Below are positions 1-5,572 of a stretch of 5,572 nt of DNA, in pieces. Position numbers and translations under genes: made by a program. Source of the DNA: Chloroflexota bacterium. GTDB lineage: Bacteria > Chloroflexota > Dehalococcoidia > GIF9 > UBA5629. Positions within the stretch are counted from its first letter, which is position 1. Every line of letters begins with the position of its first letter. Location: the NCBI GenBank assembly GCA_026389675.1, contig JAPLHJ010000194.1:1-5572 (forward strand), given 5' to 3'. Under the pieces are notes generated by a model that worked only from the letters and a program-made list of their open reading frames with translations, was not told where the DNA came from and searched no databases.

Positions 1-1386
1 ACTGCCGTCCCTGGTTTTTACCCGGTAGTCGTAAGTGCTGAATTGATCTTTTGAATTTTTCAGAGCCTTGATGGCGTCCTGCCTTACCCTGCCCATATCC
101 TCGGGAAGGACAAGGGATATCGATTGTCTGCCGATCAGCTCATCTTCAGTGAAGCCTGCATATTTGCAGAATTGCGGGTTAACCAGGCGGAAATTCCCAT
201 TTTCCGTAATAAACATGCCGACGGGCGACCGGTTGAACATAACCTTGAAAAGGTCCTCGGCCTGTTTCTGCTCGGTGATGTCCTGGCCGGAACTGAAGGT
301 GCCGATAGCCACTCCCTTTTCATCACGGATGAGCGCGTTATGCCAGGCCATATTGCGTTGCTCTCCGTTGGCGATTAATATCGGCCTTTCCATGTATTTA
401 ACCAATGGTACCTGGCCTGCCAGCATCTTATGGTAACCTTCTTTAGCTTTTTCGCGCACCCGGGCGGGCAGGTAAGTATCGAACCAGGGCTTGCCCAACA
501 TCTCATCTTCAGGTGCGCCGAAAACCTCGCTTGTTTTACGGTTTACCAGGGTGATCTTTTCATCTTTGTCCACGGCAACCAGGATGGACTCATCTATATC
601 GAGCAGGTTTTGTAGCTGGTCACGCTCCTTTTGCAGCAGGTCGCGGCTCCGTGCCAGGTTGCGGAATAGGACTTCGTATGGTTTAAGCAGGCCGGTTACA
701 ACTATAGCGCGGTAGATCATGAAGAATGAAGCCAGGTACAGCAGGTGATTAATTGCGTTGACTGATTCCGCAAAAACGGCGAAGGTAACTGAGAGCAGCA
801 TGTAAACAATTACCTTGCGGTCGAAATGTTTCCGGGCTATCCAAAGCCAAAAACCCGAAGCTAAAAAGATGGCAGCGATGATGCACTGGCTGATGATGGC
901 AAACAGTGTGTAGCCCTGTTCTGCTGCGTAGCAACCGGGGAAAATTTTCCATATGAATATGGACAGCAGTATCAACACCGTCGCAACGGTATAAGTGGAG
1001 ACGGTCAGCCTGATTCGGAGCCGGCGATAGATAAAAAAGATGGCGATAATAAATGAAATGCTCTGCAGGTAGCGGGTCGCGATCCAGAGTTGAAGGTTCA
1101 AATCAGAGCTGTATCCATTGAAAAAGGCAAGGCCGTCATTGGTTAGAGCATGAAAAAGCTCCACCACGCCGACAAACAGGTAGACGATGCCCAGGAATGT
1201 AAAATAGCTGTTATCCGTATAATTACGTGTGTTCCACGCCACGATGAATATGCTGAAACACATCACGAGAATAAAGATCTCGACGATTACGTGAAAAAGG
1301 ATGTCGCTGTACAGGCTGGTTACCCAGATACCTGCCAGAACCAGCACGCCCAGCAGCACCCGCCAGACAAGACCTGAAGTAGTCAA
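1..1386 (-). CDS. Membrane sensor protein, MASE3 + two PAS domains (3' end outside window)
   Basis: This is an open minus-strand frame of 462 codons without a stop, running off the left edge, so the output domain (histidine kinase, GGDEF or other) is not visible. Residues about 6-231 hold seven or eight hydrophobic segments (roughly 6-22, 31-51, 63-81, 104-120, 128-146, 160-182, 190-206 and 214-231). The landmarks LGIVYLF (65-71), LQLWIATRY (98-106) and AIVVTGLLKPYEVLFR (227-242) resemble the MASE3 membrane sensory domain. A first PAS domain follows (about 257-372), ending in the PAC-like GQDITEQKQAE, and a second PAS domain starts near 378 and is cut by the edge. MASE3-PAS proteins are inner-membrane signal receptors; the ligand here is unknown. 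The start is uncertain. An in-frame TAG lies at 1408-1410 and no ATG precedes the first membrane segment. TTG at 1384-1386 keeps that segment whole but lacks a ribosome site; GTG at 1357-1359 would cut into it. GC content is visibly lower than in pdxS. Confidence 0.85.
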   Translation of the reverse strand, partial: MTTSGLVWRVLLGVLVLAGIWVTSLYSDILFHVIVEIFILVMCFSIFIVAWNTRNYTDNSYFTFLGIVYLFVGVVELFHALTNDGLAFFNGYSSDLNLQLWIATRYLQSISFIIAIFFIYRRLRIRLTVSTYTVATVLILLSIFIWKIFPGCYAAEQGYTLFAIISQCIIAAIFLASGFWLWIARKHFDRKVIVYMLLSVTFAVFAESVNAINHLLYLASFFMIYRAIVVTGLLKPYEVLFRNLARSRDLLQKERDQLQNLLDIDESILVAVDKDEKITLVNRKTSEVFGAPEDEMLGKPWFDTYLPARVREKAKEGYHKMLAGQVPLVKYMERPILIANGEQRNMAWHNALIRDEKGVAIGTFSSGQDITEQKQAEDLFKVMFNRSPVGMFITENGNFRLVNPQFCKYAGFTEDELIGRQSISLVLPEDMGRVRQDAIKALKNSKDQFSTYDYRVKTRDGS

Positions 1387-1416
1387 TTGGCTACGTCTGA
1401 CATAATGCTAAAAAAT

Positions 1417-1437
1417 AAACATATTTTGGGTATGTTT
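1417..1437 (-). promoter_or_regulatory. Dyad in the sensor leader, possible operator or weak attenuator
   Basis: On the minus strand the arms AAACATA and TATGTTT (7 bases each) flank a 7-base CCCAAAA spacer, and a run of six T follows after one A. It lies in the predicted leader of the sensor transcript, about 30 bases before the TTG start. A hairpin plus T-run looks like an intrinsic terminator, but the stem has only one G-C pair and would be unstable. The symmetric 21-bp shape suits a protein-binding operator equally well. Which, if either, is unknown. Confidence 0.3.
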
Positions 1438-1462
1438 CTGTATTATTAAGTCCCGGGCACAG

Positions 1463-1471
1463 ATTATAACA
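1463..1471 (-). promoter_or_regulatory. Extended -10 promoter for the sensor gene
   Basis: Read on the minus strand, this is TGTTATAAT: a perfect TATAAT hexamer preceded by the TGn of an extended -10 element. At 17-bp spacing the -35 position reads CTGAAT, a weak match to TTGACA, which is typical when an extended -10 is present. Transcription would start near 1455, leaving a leader of roughly 70 bases before the TTG at 1386. The site lies in the intergenic region between yraN and the sensor gene, where a promoter is expected. It is a consensus match only. Confidence 0.5.
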
Positions 1472-1489
1472 GAATTAGAAGCCTAATTC
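1472..1489. repeat. Inverted repeat GAATTAG-AAGC-CTAATTC upstream of the -10
   Basis: Two perfect 7-base arms flank a 4-base loop, directly upstream of the extended -10 element and 11 bases after the yraN stop codon. It spans the spacer between -10 and -35, where a regulator could bind. The right arm is shared with a second, overlapping pseudo-palindrome, GCCTGAATTAGGC on the minus strand (1481-1493), so the two could not form as hairpins together. As a terminator for yraN it would be weak: the stem is mostly A-T and no U-run follows on the minus strand. Confidence 0.4.
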
Positions 1490-1500
1490 AGGCATATATA

Positions 1501-1863
1501 TTATTCCACGGCGTTTTCTATGATCTCGATACGGGTGGCCTTAGTGGCAAGTGGGTCCAGTTCCACGGCGACGAAATCGATGCGCCAGTTTTCCGGCAGG
1601 TCCTGGTGATTGCTCAAATAATCCATTGCTGTCGAGATCAGCCGTTGCTTCTTCTGCGTTGTCACTGACTCTTCTGGCGACCCGAAGGAATTACCGGCCT
1701 TGCTCCTGACCGCGATAAACACCAGGCAATCCTTGTGCAGGGCGATGATATCGATCTCCCCCTGGCGGCAGCGGTAGTTGGTTTCGATGATTTTATAGCC
1801 TTTTTTCTTGAGGGCGGCGCAGGCTAATTGCTCGCCCAGTCTGCCCGATTCCTGTTTACTCAT
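1501..1863 (-). CDS. yraN: YraN family protein (UPF0102), putative nuclease-fold protein with altered motif
   Basis: This 120-residue protein has the usual YraN length. Family marks are the N-terminal GRLGEQLACAALKKKGY (7-23), the block NYRCRQGEIDIIA (29-41), LVFIAVRSK (47-55) and FGSPEESVTTQKKQRL (60-75). YraN proteins share the PD-(D/E)XK nuclease-like fold; their cellular role is unsettled, with links to DNA repair or recombination. In the family the third block normally reads as FVEVK or FVEVR. Here the Glu is Ala51 (codon GCG, bases 1708-1710), while E36 and D38 of GEID are kept, so any nuclease activity could be impaired. The ATG at 1861-1863 overlaps the rnhB stop as ATGA, and a GAGG site lies 5 bases upstream. 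rnhB-yraN adjacency is common in bacteria, which supports the call. It probably belongs to the operon that starts at or upstream of pdxS. Confidence 0.9.
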   Translation of the reverse strand: MSKQESGRLGEQLACAALKKKGYKIIETNYRCRQGEIDIIALHKDCLVFIAVRSKAGNSFGSPEESVTTQKKQRLISTAMDYLSNHQDLPENWRIDFVAVELDPLATKATRIEIIENAVE

Positions 1864-2443
1864 ATCAGCCTCGCCAGGTCACGCACGGGGGCAAAGGTCA
1901 GGCGGTGGACCTGGCAGGCGCCGTGCGTGCGCAGGCAGTCCAGGTGACGCGCCGTTCCGTAGCCTTTGTGACTGCGGAACCCGTATTGAGGATAGTCGGC
2001 GTCAAGCTCCAGCATGATATGGTCACGTGATACCTTGGCGGCGATGGACGCGCAGGCGATGCTGAGCACCGTGCGGTCTCCCCTGACGATGCCCTTTTGC
2101 CGGATGCGCAGTCCCGGCAGGACAAGCGCGTCTATCAGCAGGTAATCGGGCGGATGAGCAAGCGCCTGCAGGGCCGACAGCATGGCCTTTTTGGTCGCGT
2201 TGAGGATATTGACGCGCTGTCCCGCATCAGGCCGAAAATACGTTCGCGCATTTTAGAGGTCAGCAGCTTACTGTCCTTTACCAGGGATATCCAGTTGAAA
2301 TGCGGCTCGCGGGGCAATATCACCGCCGCCGCCACCACCGGGCCGGCCAGCGCGCCCCGGCCGGCTTCGTCAAATCCGGCGATACGGCGGTATCCCTGAA
2401 GGTAAAGAGAGGATTCCTCAGCGTGGTTGGGACGGTTAATCAT
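1860..2443 (-). pseudogene. rnhB: Ribonuclease HII, disrupted by an internal deletion with frameshift
   Basis: RNase HII cuts RNA in RNA-DNA hybrids and starts removal of ribonucleotides from DNA. The gene appears in two frames. The first part, from the ATG at 2443, carries the active-site block GFDEAGRGALAGPVVAAAV (23-41) and KDSKLL (56-61), then runs as family-like sequence to about Ala77 (codon 2213-2215). In that frame it continues as non-homologous sequence to a stop near 2135. The homologous sequence resumes in the other frame at about 2213 with VNILNATKKAM, then LLIDAL (catalytic Asp), the GDRTVLSIACASIAAKVSRD block and HKGYGTARH, ending in TGA at 1860-1862. Compared with the E. coli protein as I recall it, about 15 residues are missing between the two blocks, including the usual EID segment. 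This fits a loss of 3n+1 bases, for example 46. No intact RNase HII can be made as written. It may be true decay or an assembly error. Confidence 0.85.
1869..1872 (-). promoter_or_regulatory. Ribosome binding site of yraN
   Basis: GAGG on the minus strand, 5 bases before the yraN ATG. It lies inside the last codons of rnhB and supports both the chosen start and translational coupling across the ATGA overlap. Confidence 0.6.
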
Positions 2444-2447
2444 AGCG

Positions 2448-3086
2448 TTACCGGCGGCCGCGGGCTATCAGCGGCCGGACGTGGTCCCAGGCCAGTTGGC
2501 TGAGCTTATTGACGGGCAGGCCGGCCTGCAGTACCAGCCAGCGGCCGGGCTCTTTGGCTGCCAGGTCCAGGTAGCCTTCGCGTATGCTTTGGTGGAAGGA
2601 CAGCTCCTCGGAATCGAAACGGTCCTCGTGGACCTTCTTTTTTCGCCGCAGGCCCTTTTCCGGCAATATATCCAGCAGTATCGTGACATCGGGCTTCAAA
2701 CCGCCCGTGGCAACTTTATTGATTGAATCTATCAATTCCAGATCCAACCCCCTGGCGAAACCCTGGTAGACCAAGGTCGAATCGCTGAAGCGGTCGCAGA
2801 CCACCACCTGTCCAGCATCCAGGGCCGGCCCTATTACATCCTGTATGAGCTGGCTGCGGCAGGCGGAGAAGAGGAACAGCTCGCTCAGCGGGCTGATGGG
2901 AAAATCGCGTTTGATCTTGAGCAGCGAGCGGATTTTATTGCCCAGAGGTGTGCCGCCGGGCTCCTGCGTCAGCAGCGAGGCGATGCTATGCTGTTGTAAT
3001 TTATTATAGAGCAGCCTGGCCTGCGTGCTCTTGCCGCAGCCCTCGCCGCCCTCAAAAGTTATCAAGAAGCCGGGATGTGCCTGCAT
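2448..3086 (-). CDS. tmk: Thymidylate kinase
   Basis: Phosphorylates dTMP to dTDP with ATP, an essential cytoplasmic step in dTTP supply. The 212-residue protein has the P-loop FEGGEGCGKSTQ (11-22), the TQEPGGTPLG block (40-49), the DRF motif in VVVCDRFSDSTLVYQG (94-109), LLDILPEKGL (137-146) and a basic lid, RRKKKVHEDRFDSE (147-160). A P-loop without Arg plus a basic lid matches the bacterial type II enzyme. All main motifs are present and the length is normal. The start is a choice: ATG at 3084-3086 sits only 2 bases after AGGAG, while TTG at 3096-3098 would add four residues without a clear ribosome site. The ATG leaves a 22-base gap after the R3H ATPase stop. The stop is 4 bases before the rnhB ATG, so the two are very likely cotranscribed. 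Confidence 0.95.
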   Translation of the reverse strand: MQAHPGFLITFEGGEGCGKSTQARLLYNKLQQHSIASLLTQEPGGTPLGNKIRSLLKIKRDFPISPLSELFLFSACRSQLIQDVIGPALDAGQVVVCDRFSDSTLVYQGFARGLDLELIDSINKVATGGLKPDVTILLDILPEKGLRRKKKVHEDRFDSEELSFHQSIREGYLDLAAKEPGRWLVLQAGLPVNKLSQLAWDHVRPLIARGRR

Positions 3087-3108
3087 AGCTCCTGCCAATT
3101 ATGACTGC

Positions 3109-4602
3109 TCAGTTATTGACTATTTTCACACGCCTGCCGGGCTCCCGGCCGGCGCTCATGGAGTTGACGTCGTGCCTTTCGGCCAGCAGATGCTGCAATC
3201 TGCGTATAAAGGCATTCTGCGGGCTCAGCTCGACCTCCTCCTTGCCGTTCTTCACCTGCTCGATGGCTGACATGGCCTCTTCCATGGCGGAATCCATGAC
3301 CTCGTCCCGTGGGCCGGTGTAGATGCTGTCTAAGCAGTGGCGCAGTTGCTGCAGGCTGTTACCGCGTATGGCATACACCGGTATCCCCTGTATCTCAGCG
3401 TCACGGAGTTTCTGCGGCTTGCGGCGGAAGTAGTTCTTGGTGGTTATCACCAGGTTAGAGCGCCGCATGTCGTCGGTAATAGTGATGTCCAGCCCCTTCT
3501 CATGGGCCGCCTGCTCTAATATCGGGCGGTTGATGCCGAAAAGAAAGATATTCAGCCGCTTCCTGCCGGTATCCGCCCTGCCGTGATTCTCATGTGTGGC
3601 CGACTTCTGCTCCTTCACCAGCTGGCCATCCTGGTCCAGCCAGCGTACTTCGGAACTGGTATCCTGATTGTGCAGCAGCGCGTCCACCGAATTTGCCACG
3701 TTCGGGTGCACCAGCACCTTGTAGCGCTCCTGTATCTCCACCACGATGTCGAAAGTGGGAGGGGCCTTTCTTTCTAGCACCGATTTCTGCGTGTGCCGGC
3801 GGCGCGCCTCCTCGTCGCCCAGGGTCACCGTCTGGATACCACCGATAAGGTCCGACAGCGTGGGATTCATCAGCAGGTTCTCCAGGCTGTTGCCATGGGC
3901 CGTGCCCACCAACTGGACGCCGCGCTCCGCGATGGTGCGGGCCGCGTCTGCCTCGAGGCTGGTGCCTATCTCGTCGATGATGATGACCTCCGGCATGTGG
4001 TTCTCCACCGCCTCGATCATCACGGCATGCTGGAGGGTGGGCATCGGCACCTGCATACGCCTGGCGTGGCCTATGGCGGGGTGGGGTATATCGCCGTCGC
4101 CGGCGATCTCGTTGGACGTATCGACAACTATGACGCGTTTTTTAAGGTCATCGGCCAGCACGCGGGCGGTTTCGCGCAGGATAGTGGTTTTGCCTATGCC
4201 CGGCGGGCCCATGAGCAGCACATTCTTACCTGTTTCCACCAGATCCTGGATTATCCTGGCCGTGCCCATCACGGCGCGGCCGACGCGGCAGGTGAGCCCG
4301 ACGATCCTGCCCTCGCGGTTGCGGATGGCCGATATGCGGTGCAGCGTGCGCGTGAGCCCGGCGCGGTTGTCCCCGCTGAAGGCGCCGATGAGTCCCGTGA
4401 CATGCTGTATATCGGCGTCCGTCACCTCGTGGTCGCCGATAAACACCTCGCGGCCGGGAAAACGCGCTTCCGGCAGCCTGCCGAGGTCCATGACGACCTC
4501 CAGCAGTTCGCCGTTCCCCAGGTCTTTCTTGAGATCTGAGGCTACATGTGGGGGCATGACGGCCAGCAGCGAATGGATATCATCGGTGTTTACTGTCTGC
4601 AA
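3109..4602 (-). CDS. SpoIIIAA/Ycf45-like AAA ATPase with C-terminal R3H domain
   Basis: This 497-residue ATPase is predicted to bind single-stranded nucleic acid. From the TTG start, residues about 1-110 form an N-terminal domain. An ATPase domain follows with Walker A GPPGIGKTT (132-140), VIVVDTSNEIAGDGDIPH (157-174), Walker B VIIIDEIG (206-213) and GTAHG (233-237); this matches the SpoIIIAA/Ycf45 branch of secretion-type ATPases. A middle domain (about 350-423) includes ITDDMRRSNLVITTKNYFRR. The R3H domain (about 458-495) has the Arg-x3-His signature in FIRRLQHLLAE and ends GREPGRRVKI. Highly charged linkers at about 325-350 and 430-457 separate the domains. No membrane segment is seen. The role of this family is unknown; without neighbouring spoIIIAB-AH genes there is no case for sporulation. 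The start was set at TTG 4600-4602 because AGGAGG lies 5 bases before it. An in-frame GTG at 4651-4653 would add 17 residues but has no ribosome site. Confidence 0.88.
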   Translation of the reverse strand: MQTVNTDDIHSLLAVMPPHVASDLKKDLGNGELLEVVMDLGRLPEARFPGREVFIGDHEVTDADIQHVTGLIGAFSGDNRAGLTRTLHRISAIRNREGRIVGLTCRVGRAVMGTARIIQDLVETGKNVLLMGPPGIGKTTILRETARVLADDLKKRVIVVDTSNEIAGDGDIPHPAIGHARRMQVPMPTLQHAVMIEAVENHMPEVIIIDEIGTSLEADAARTIAERGVQLVGTAHGNSLENLLMNPTLSDLIGGIQTVTLGDEEARRRHTQKSVLERKAPPTFDIVVEIQERYKVLVHPNVANSVDALLHNQDTSSEVRWLDQDGQLVKEQKSATHENHGRADTGRKRLNIFLFGINRPILEQAAHEKGLDITITDDMRRSNLVITTKNYFRRKPQKLRDAEIQGIPVYAIRGNSLQQLRHCLDSIYTGPRDEVMDSAMEEAMSAIEQVKNGKEEVELSPQNAFIRRLQHLLAERHDVNSMSAGREPGRRVKIVNN

Positions 4603-4607
4603 GATGC

Positions 4608-4613
4608 CCTCCT
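4608..4613 (-). promoter_or_regulatory. Consensus ribosome binding site deciding the R3H ATPase start
   Basis: A perfect AGGAGG on the minus strand, 5 bases (GCATC) before the TTG at 4602. It is the strongest Shine-Dalgarno match noticed in the window and is the reason for preferring TTG over the upstream GTG at 4653. Confidence 0.7.
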
Positions 4614-4663
4614 GCCGGATTTGAGGCCGGGTTGTAGCGGTTTCAATGAACACAACTTATAAA

Positions 4664-5545
4664 TTACCATCCGCGGGTAGCAAGCAGGCTATCTTCAGGT
4701 ATGCTTTTTATCTCGATCCCGGGCATGGCGCCGCCCAGGGATTTGGATACCTCGGCGATGATGGCGGGGTCGTTGAAATGTGTGACCGCTTTGACAATAG
4801 CCCTGGCGCGCGCTTCCGGGTCGCTGGACTTGAAGATACCCGATCCGACGAATACCCCTTCGGCGCCGAGCTGCATCATCAGCGCGGCGTCGGCGGGCGT
4901 CGCCACACCGCCGGCGGCGAAGTTGACCACCGGCAGTTTGCCGGTATTGTGCACCTCGATGACAAGGTCGAGCGGCGCGCCCAGCGCCTTGGCCTCGGCG
5001 GGCAGTTCGTCGGCGCTCATGGATTGCAGCCGGCGTAGCGAACCCTGCACCGCGCGCATATGGCGGACCGCCTCCACGATGTTGCCGGTGCCGGCTTCAC
5101 CCTTGGTGCGTATCATGGCGGCGCCTTCGGAGAGCCTGCGCAGCGCCTCGCCCAGGTCGCGGCAGCCGCAGACGAAGGGGACCTTGAAGTCGTGCTTCCA
5201 GACGTGGTGGCTTTCATCGGCGGGGGTCAGCACCTCCGACTCATCGATAAAATCAACGCCCAGGGCCTGCAGCACCTGCGCCTCCACGAAGTGGCCTATG
5301 CGGCATTTAGCCATCACGGGTATGCTGACGGCTTTCATAATAGCGGTAATGACGGTGGGATCGGACATCCTGGCCACGCCGCCGGCCGCACGGATATCCG
5401 CCGGCACGCGCTCGAGCGCCATCACGGCGCAGGCGCCGGAGTCCTCGGCTATTTTGGCGTGGTCCGCGGTGACCACGTCCATAATGACCCCGCCCTTGAG
5501 CATCTGGGCGAGGCCCGTTTTCACTTTCCAGGTTCCAGTATCCAT
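4664..5545 (-). CDS. pdxS: Pyridoxal 5'-phosphate synthase subunit PdxS
   Basis: PdxS joins ribose 5-phosphate, glyceraldehyde 3-phosphate and ammonia into PLP (the DXP-independent route), working as a dodecamer with the glutaminase PdxT. The 293-residue protein has full family length and strong family identity throughout. Visible residues include Asp23 in GGVIMDVV, the Schiff-base Lys80 in VMAKCRIGHFVEAQ (77-90), the block DFIDESEVLTPADE (98-111), Lys148 in RTKGEAGTGN (146-155), and the phosphate-binding glycines in NFAAGGVATPADAALM and GVFVGSGIF. The end, LLATRGW, is typical. The start is the ATG at 5543-5545; the 27 bases upstream show only a weak GAAG and no promoter, which probably lies outside the window. 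pdxT usually follows pdxS, but here the next gene is the R3H ATPase, so pdxT must lie elsewhere or ammonia is supplied another way. The gene looks intact. Confidence 0.97.
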   Translation of the reverse strand: MDTGTWKVKTGLAQMLKGGVIMDVVTADHAKIAEDSGACAVMALERVPADIRAAGGVARMSDPTVITAIMKAVSIPVMAKCRIGHFVEAQVLQALGVDFIDESEVLTPADESHHVWKHDFKVPFVCGCRDLGEALRRLSEGAAMIRTKGEAGTGNIVEAVRHMRAVQGSLRRLQSMSADELPAEAKALGAPLDLVIEVHNTGKLPVVNFAAGGVATPADAALMMQLGAEGVFVGSGIFKSSDPEARARAIVKAVTHFNDPAIIAEVSKSLGGAMPGIEIKSIPEDSLLATRGW

Positions 5546-5572
5546 ATCTTCAAACCCCGAGTTTATTTCGTA

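Noticed and set aside
68..715. Plus-strand open frames over the left edge
   Set aside because: The minus strand encodes continuous PAS domain sequence here; the plus-strand translations match nothing recognisable.
1472..1489. Intrinsic terminator after yraN
   Set aside because: The stem is only 7 bp and A-T rich, and no U-run follows on the minus strand; an operator-like dyad is the better reading.
2135..2183. Two separate genes in the rnhB region, or programmed frameshifting
   Set aside because: Both parts match one RNase HII protein in order, and the residues normally between them are missing, so neither separate genes nor a frameshift would give a working enzyme.
3793..4539. Plus-strand open frame of 248 codons, His- and Asp-rich
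   Set aside because: A second antisense shadow of the same ATPase; the composition comes from reversed codons of the true gene.
3746..4624. Plus-strand open frame of 292 codons
   Set aside because: It lies fully antisense to the R3H ATPase, whose minus-strand protein has clear Walker and R3H motifs. The plus-strand translation shows no recognisable domain and is an effect of GC-rich codons.
4603..4653. Upstream GTG start adding 17 residues to the R3H ATPase
   Set aside because: No ribosome site precedes the GTG, while a perfect AGGAGG sits 5 bases before the internal TTG. It cannot be fully excluded without a protein N-terminus.
4646..5038. Plus-strand open frame of 130 codons
   Set aside because: Antisense to pdxS, which is conserved over its full length.

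Overview
The window reads almost entirely on the minus strand. It looks like a piece of a moderately GC-rich bacterial chromosome, with four housekeeping genes in a tight same-strand run and a sensor gene at the left edge. In transcription order (right to left) the genes are pdxS (4664-5545), a SpoIIIAA/Ycf45-like AAA ATPase with a C-terminal R3H domain (3109-4602), tmk (2448-3086), a broken rnhB (1860-2443), yraN (1501-1863), an intergenic stretch of about 114 bp (1387-1500), and a membrane sensor with MASE3 and PAS domains that leaves the window at base 1. I see no tRNA, rRNA, CRISPR array, insertion sequence or plasmid feature.

Organism: the sequence does not name it. A Ycf45-type R3H ATPase beside tmk, the PdxS route to vitamin B6 and a MASE3-PAS sensor would suit a Chloroflexota (for example Dehalococcoidia) or Gram-positive-like anaerobe. 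This is inference from gene families only.

How the genes fit together: gaps are short (61 bp between pdxS and the ATPase, 22 bp between the ATPase and tmk, 4 bp between tmk and rnhB, and a 4-base ATGA overlap between rnhB and yraN). This suggests one transcript that mixes cofactor synthesis (PLP), dTTP supply (Tmk), removal of RNA from DNA (RNase HII) and two proteins of unsettled role (R3H ATPase, YraN). The sensor follows a strong-looking extended -10 promoter and is probably transcribed separately. Sampled 60-bp rows of the sensor are about 38-45% GC, against about 68% in a sampled pdxS row.

Most notable points: (1) rnhB is split by a frameshift that also removes about 15 residues expected between two conserved blocks. 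(2) The adjacent yraN has Ala where the family's nuclease-like motif has Glu. (3) The sensor has no ATG start, and an ATG in another frame ends after six codons just upstream. Three oddities in neighbouring genes point either to local decay or to sequence or assembly errors. I found no clear undescribed multi-gene system. The least understood intact protein is the R3H ATPase.
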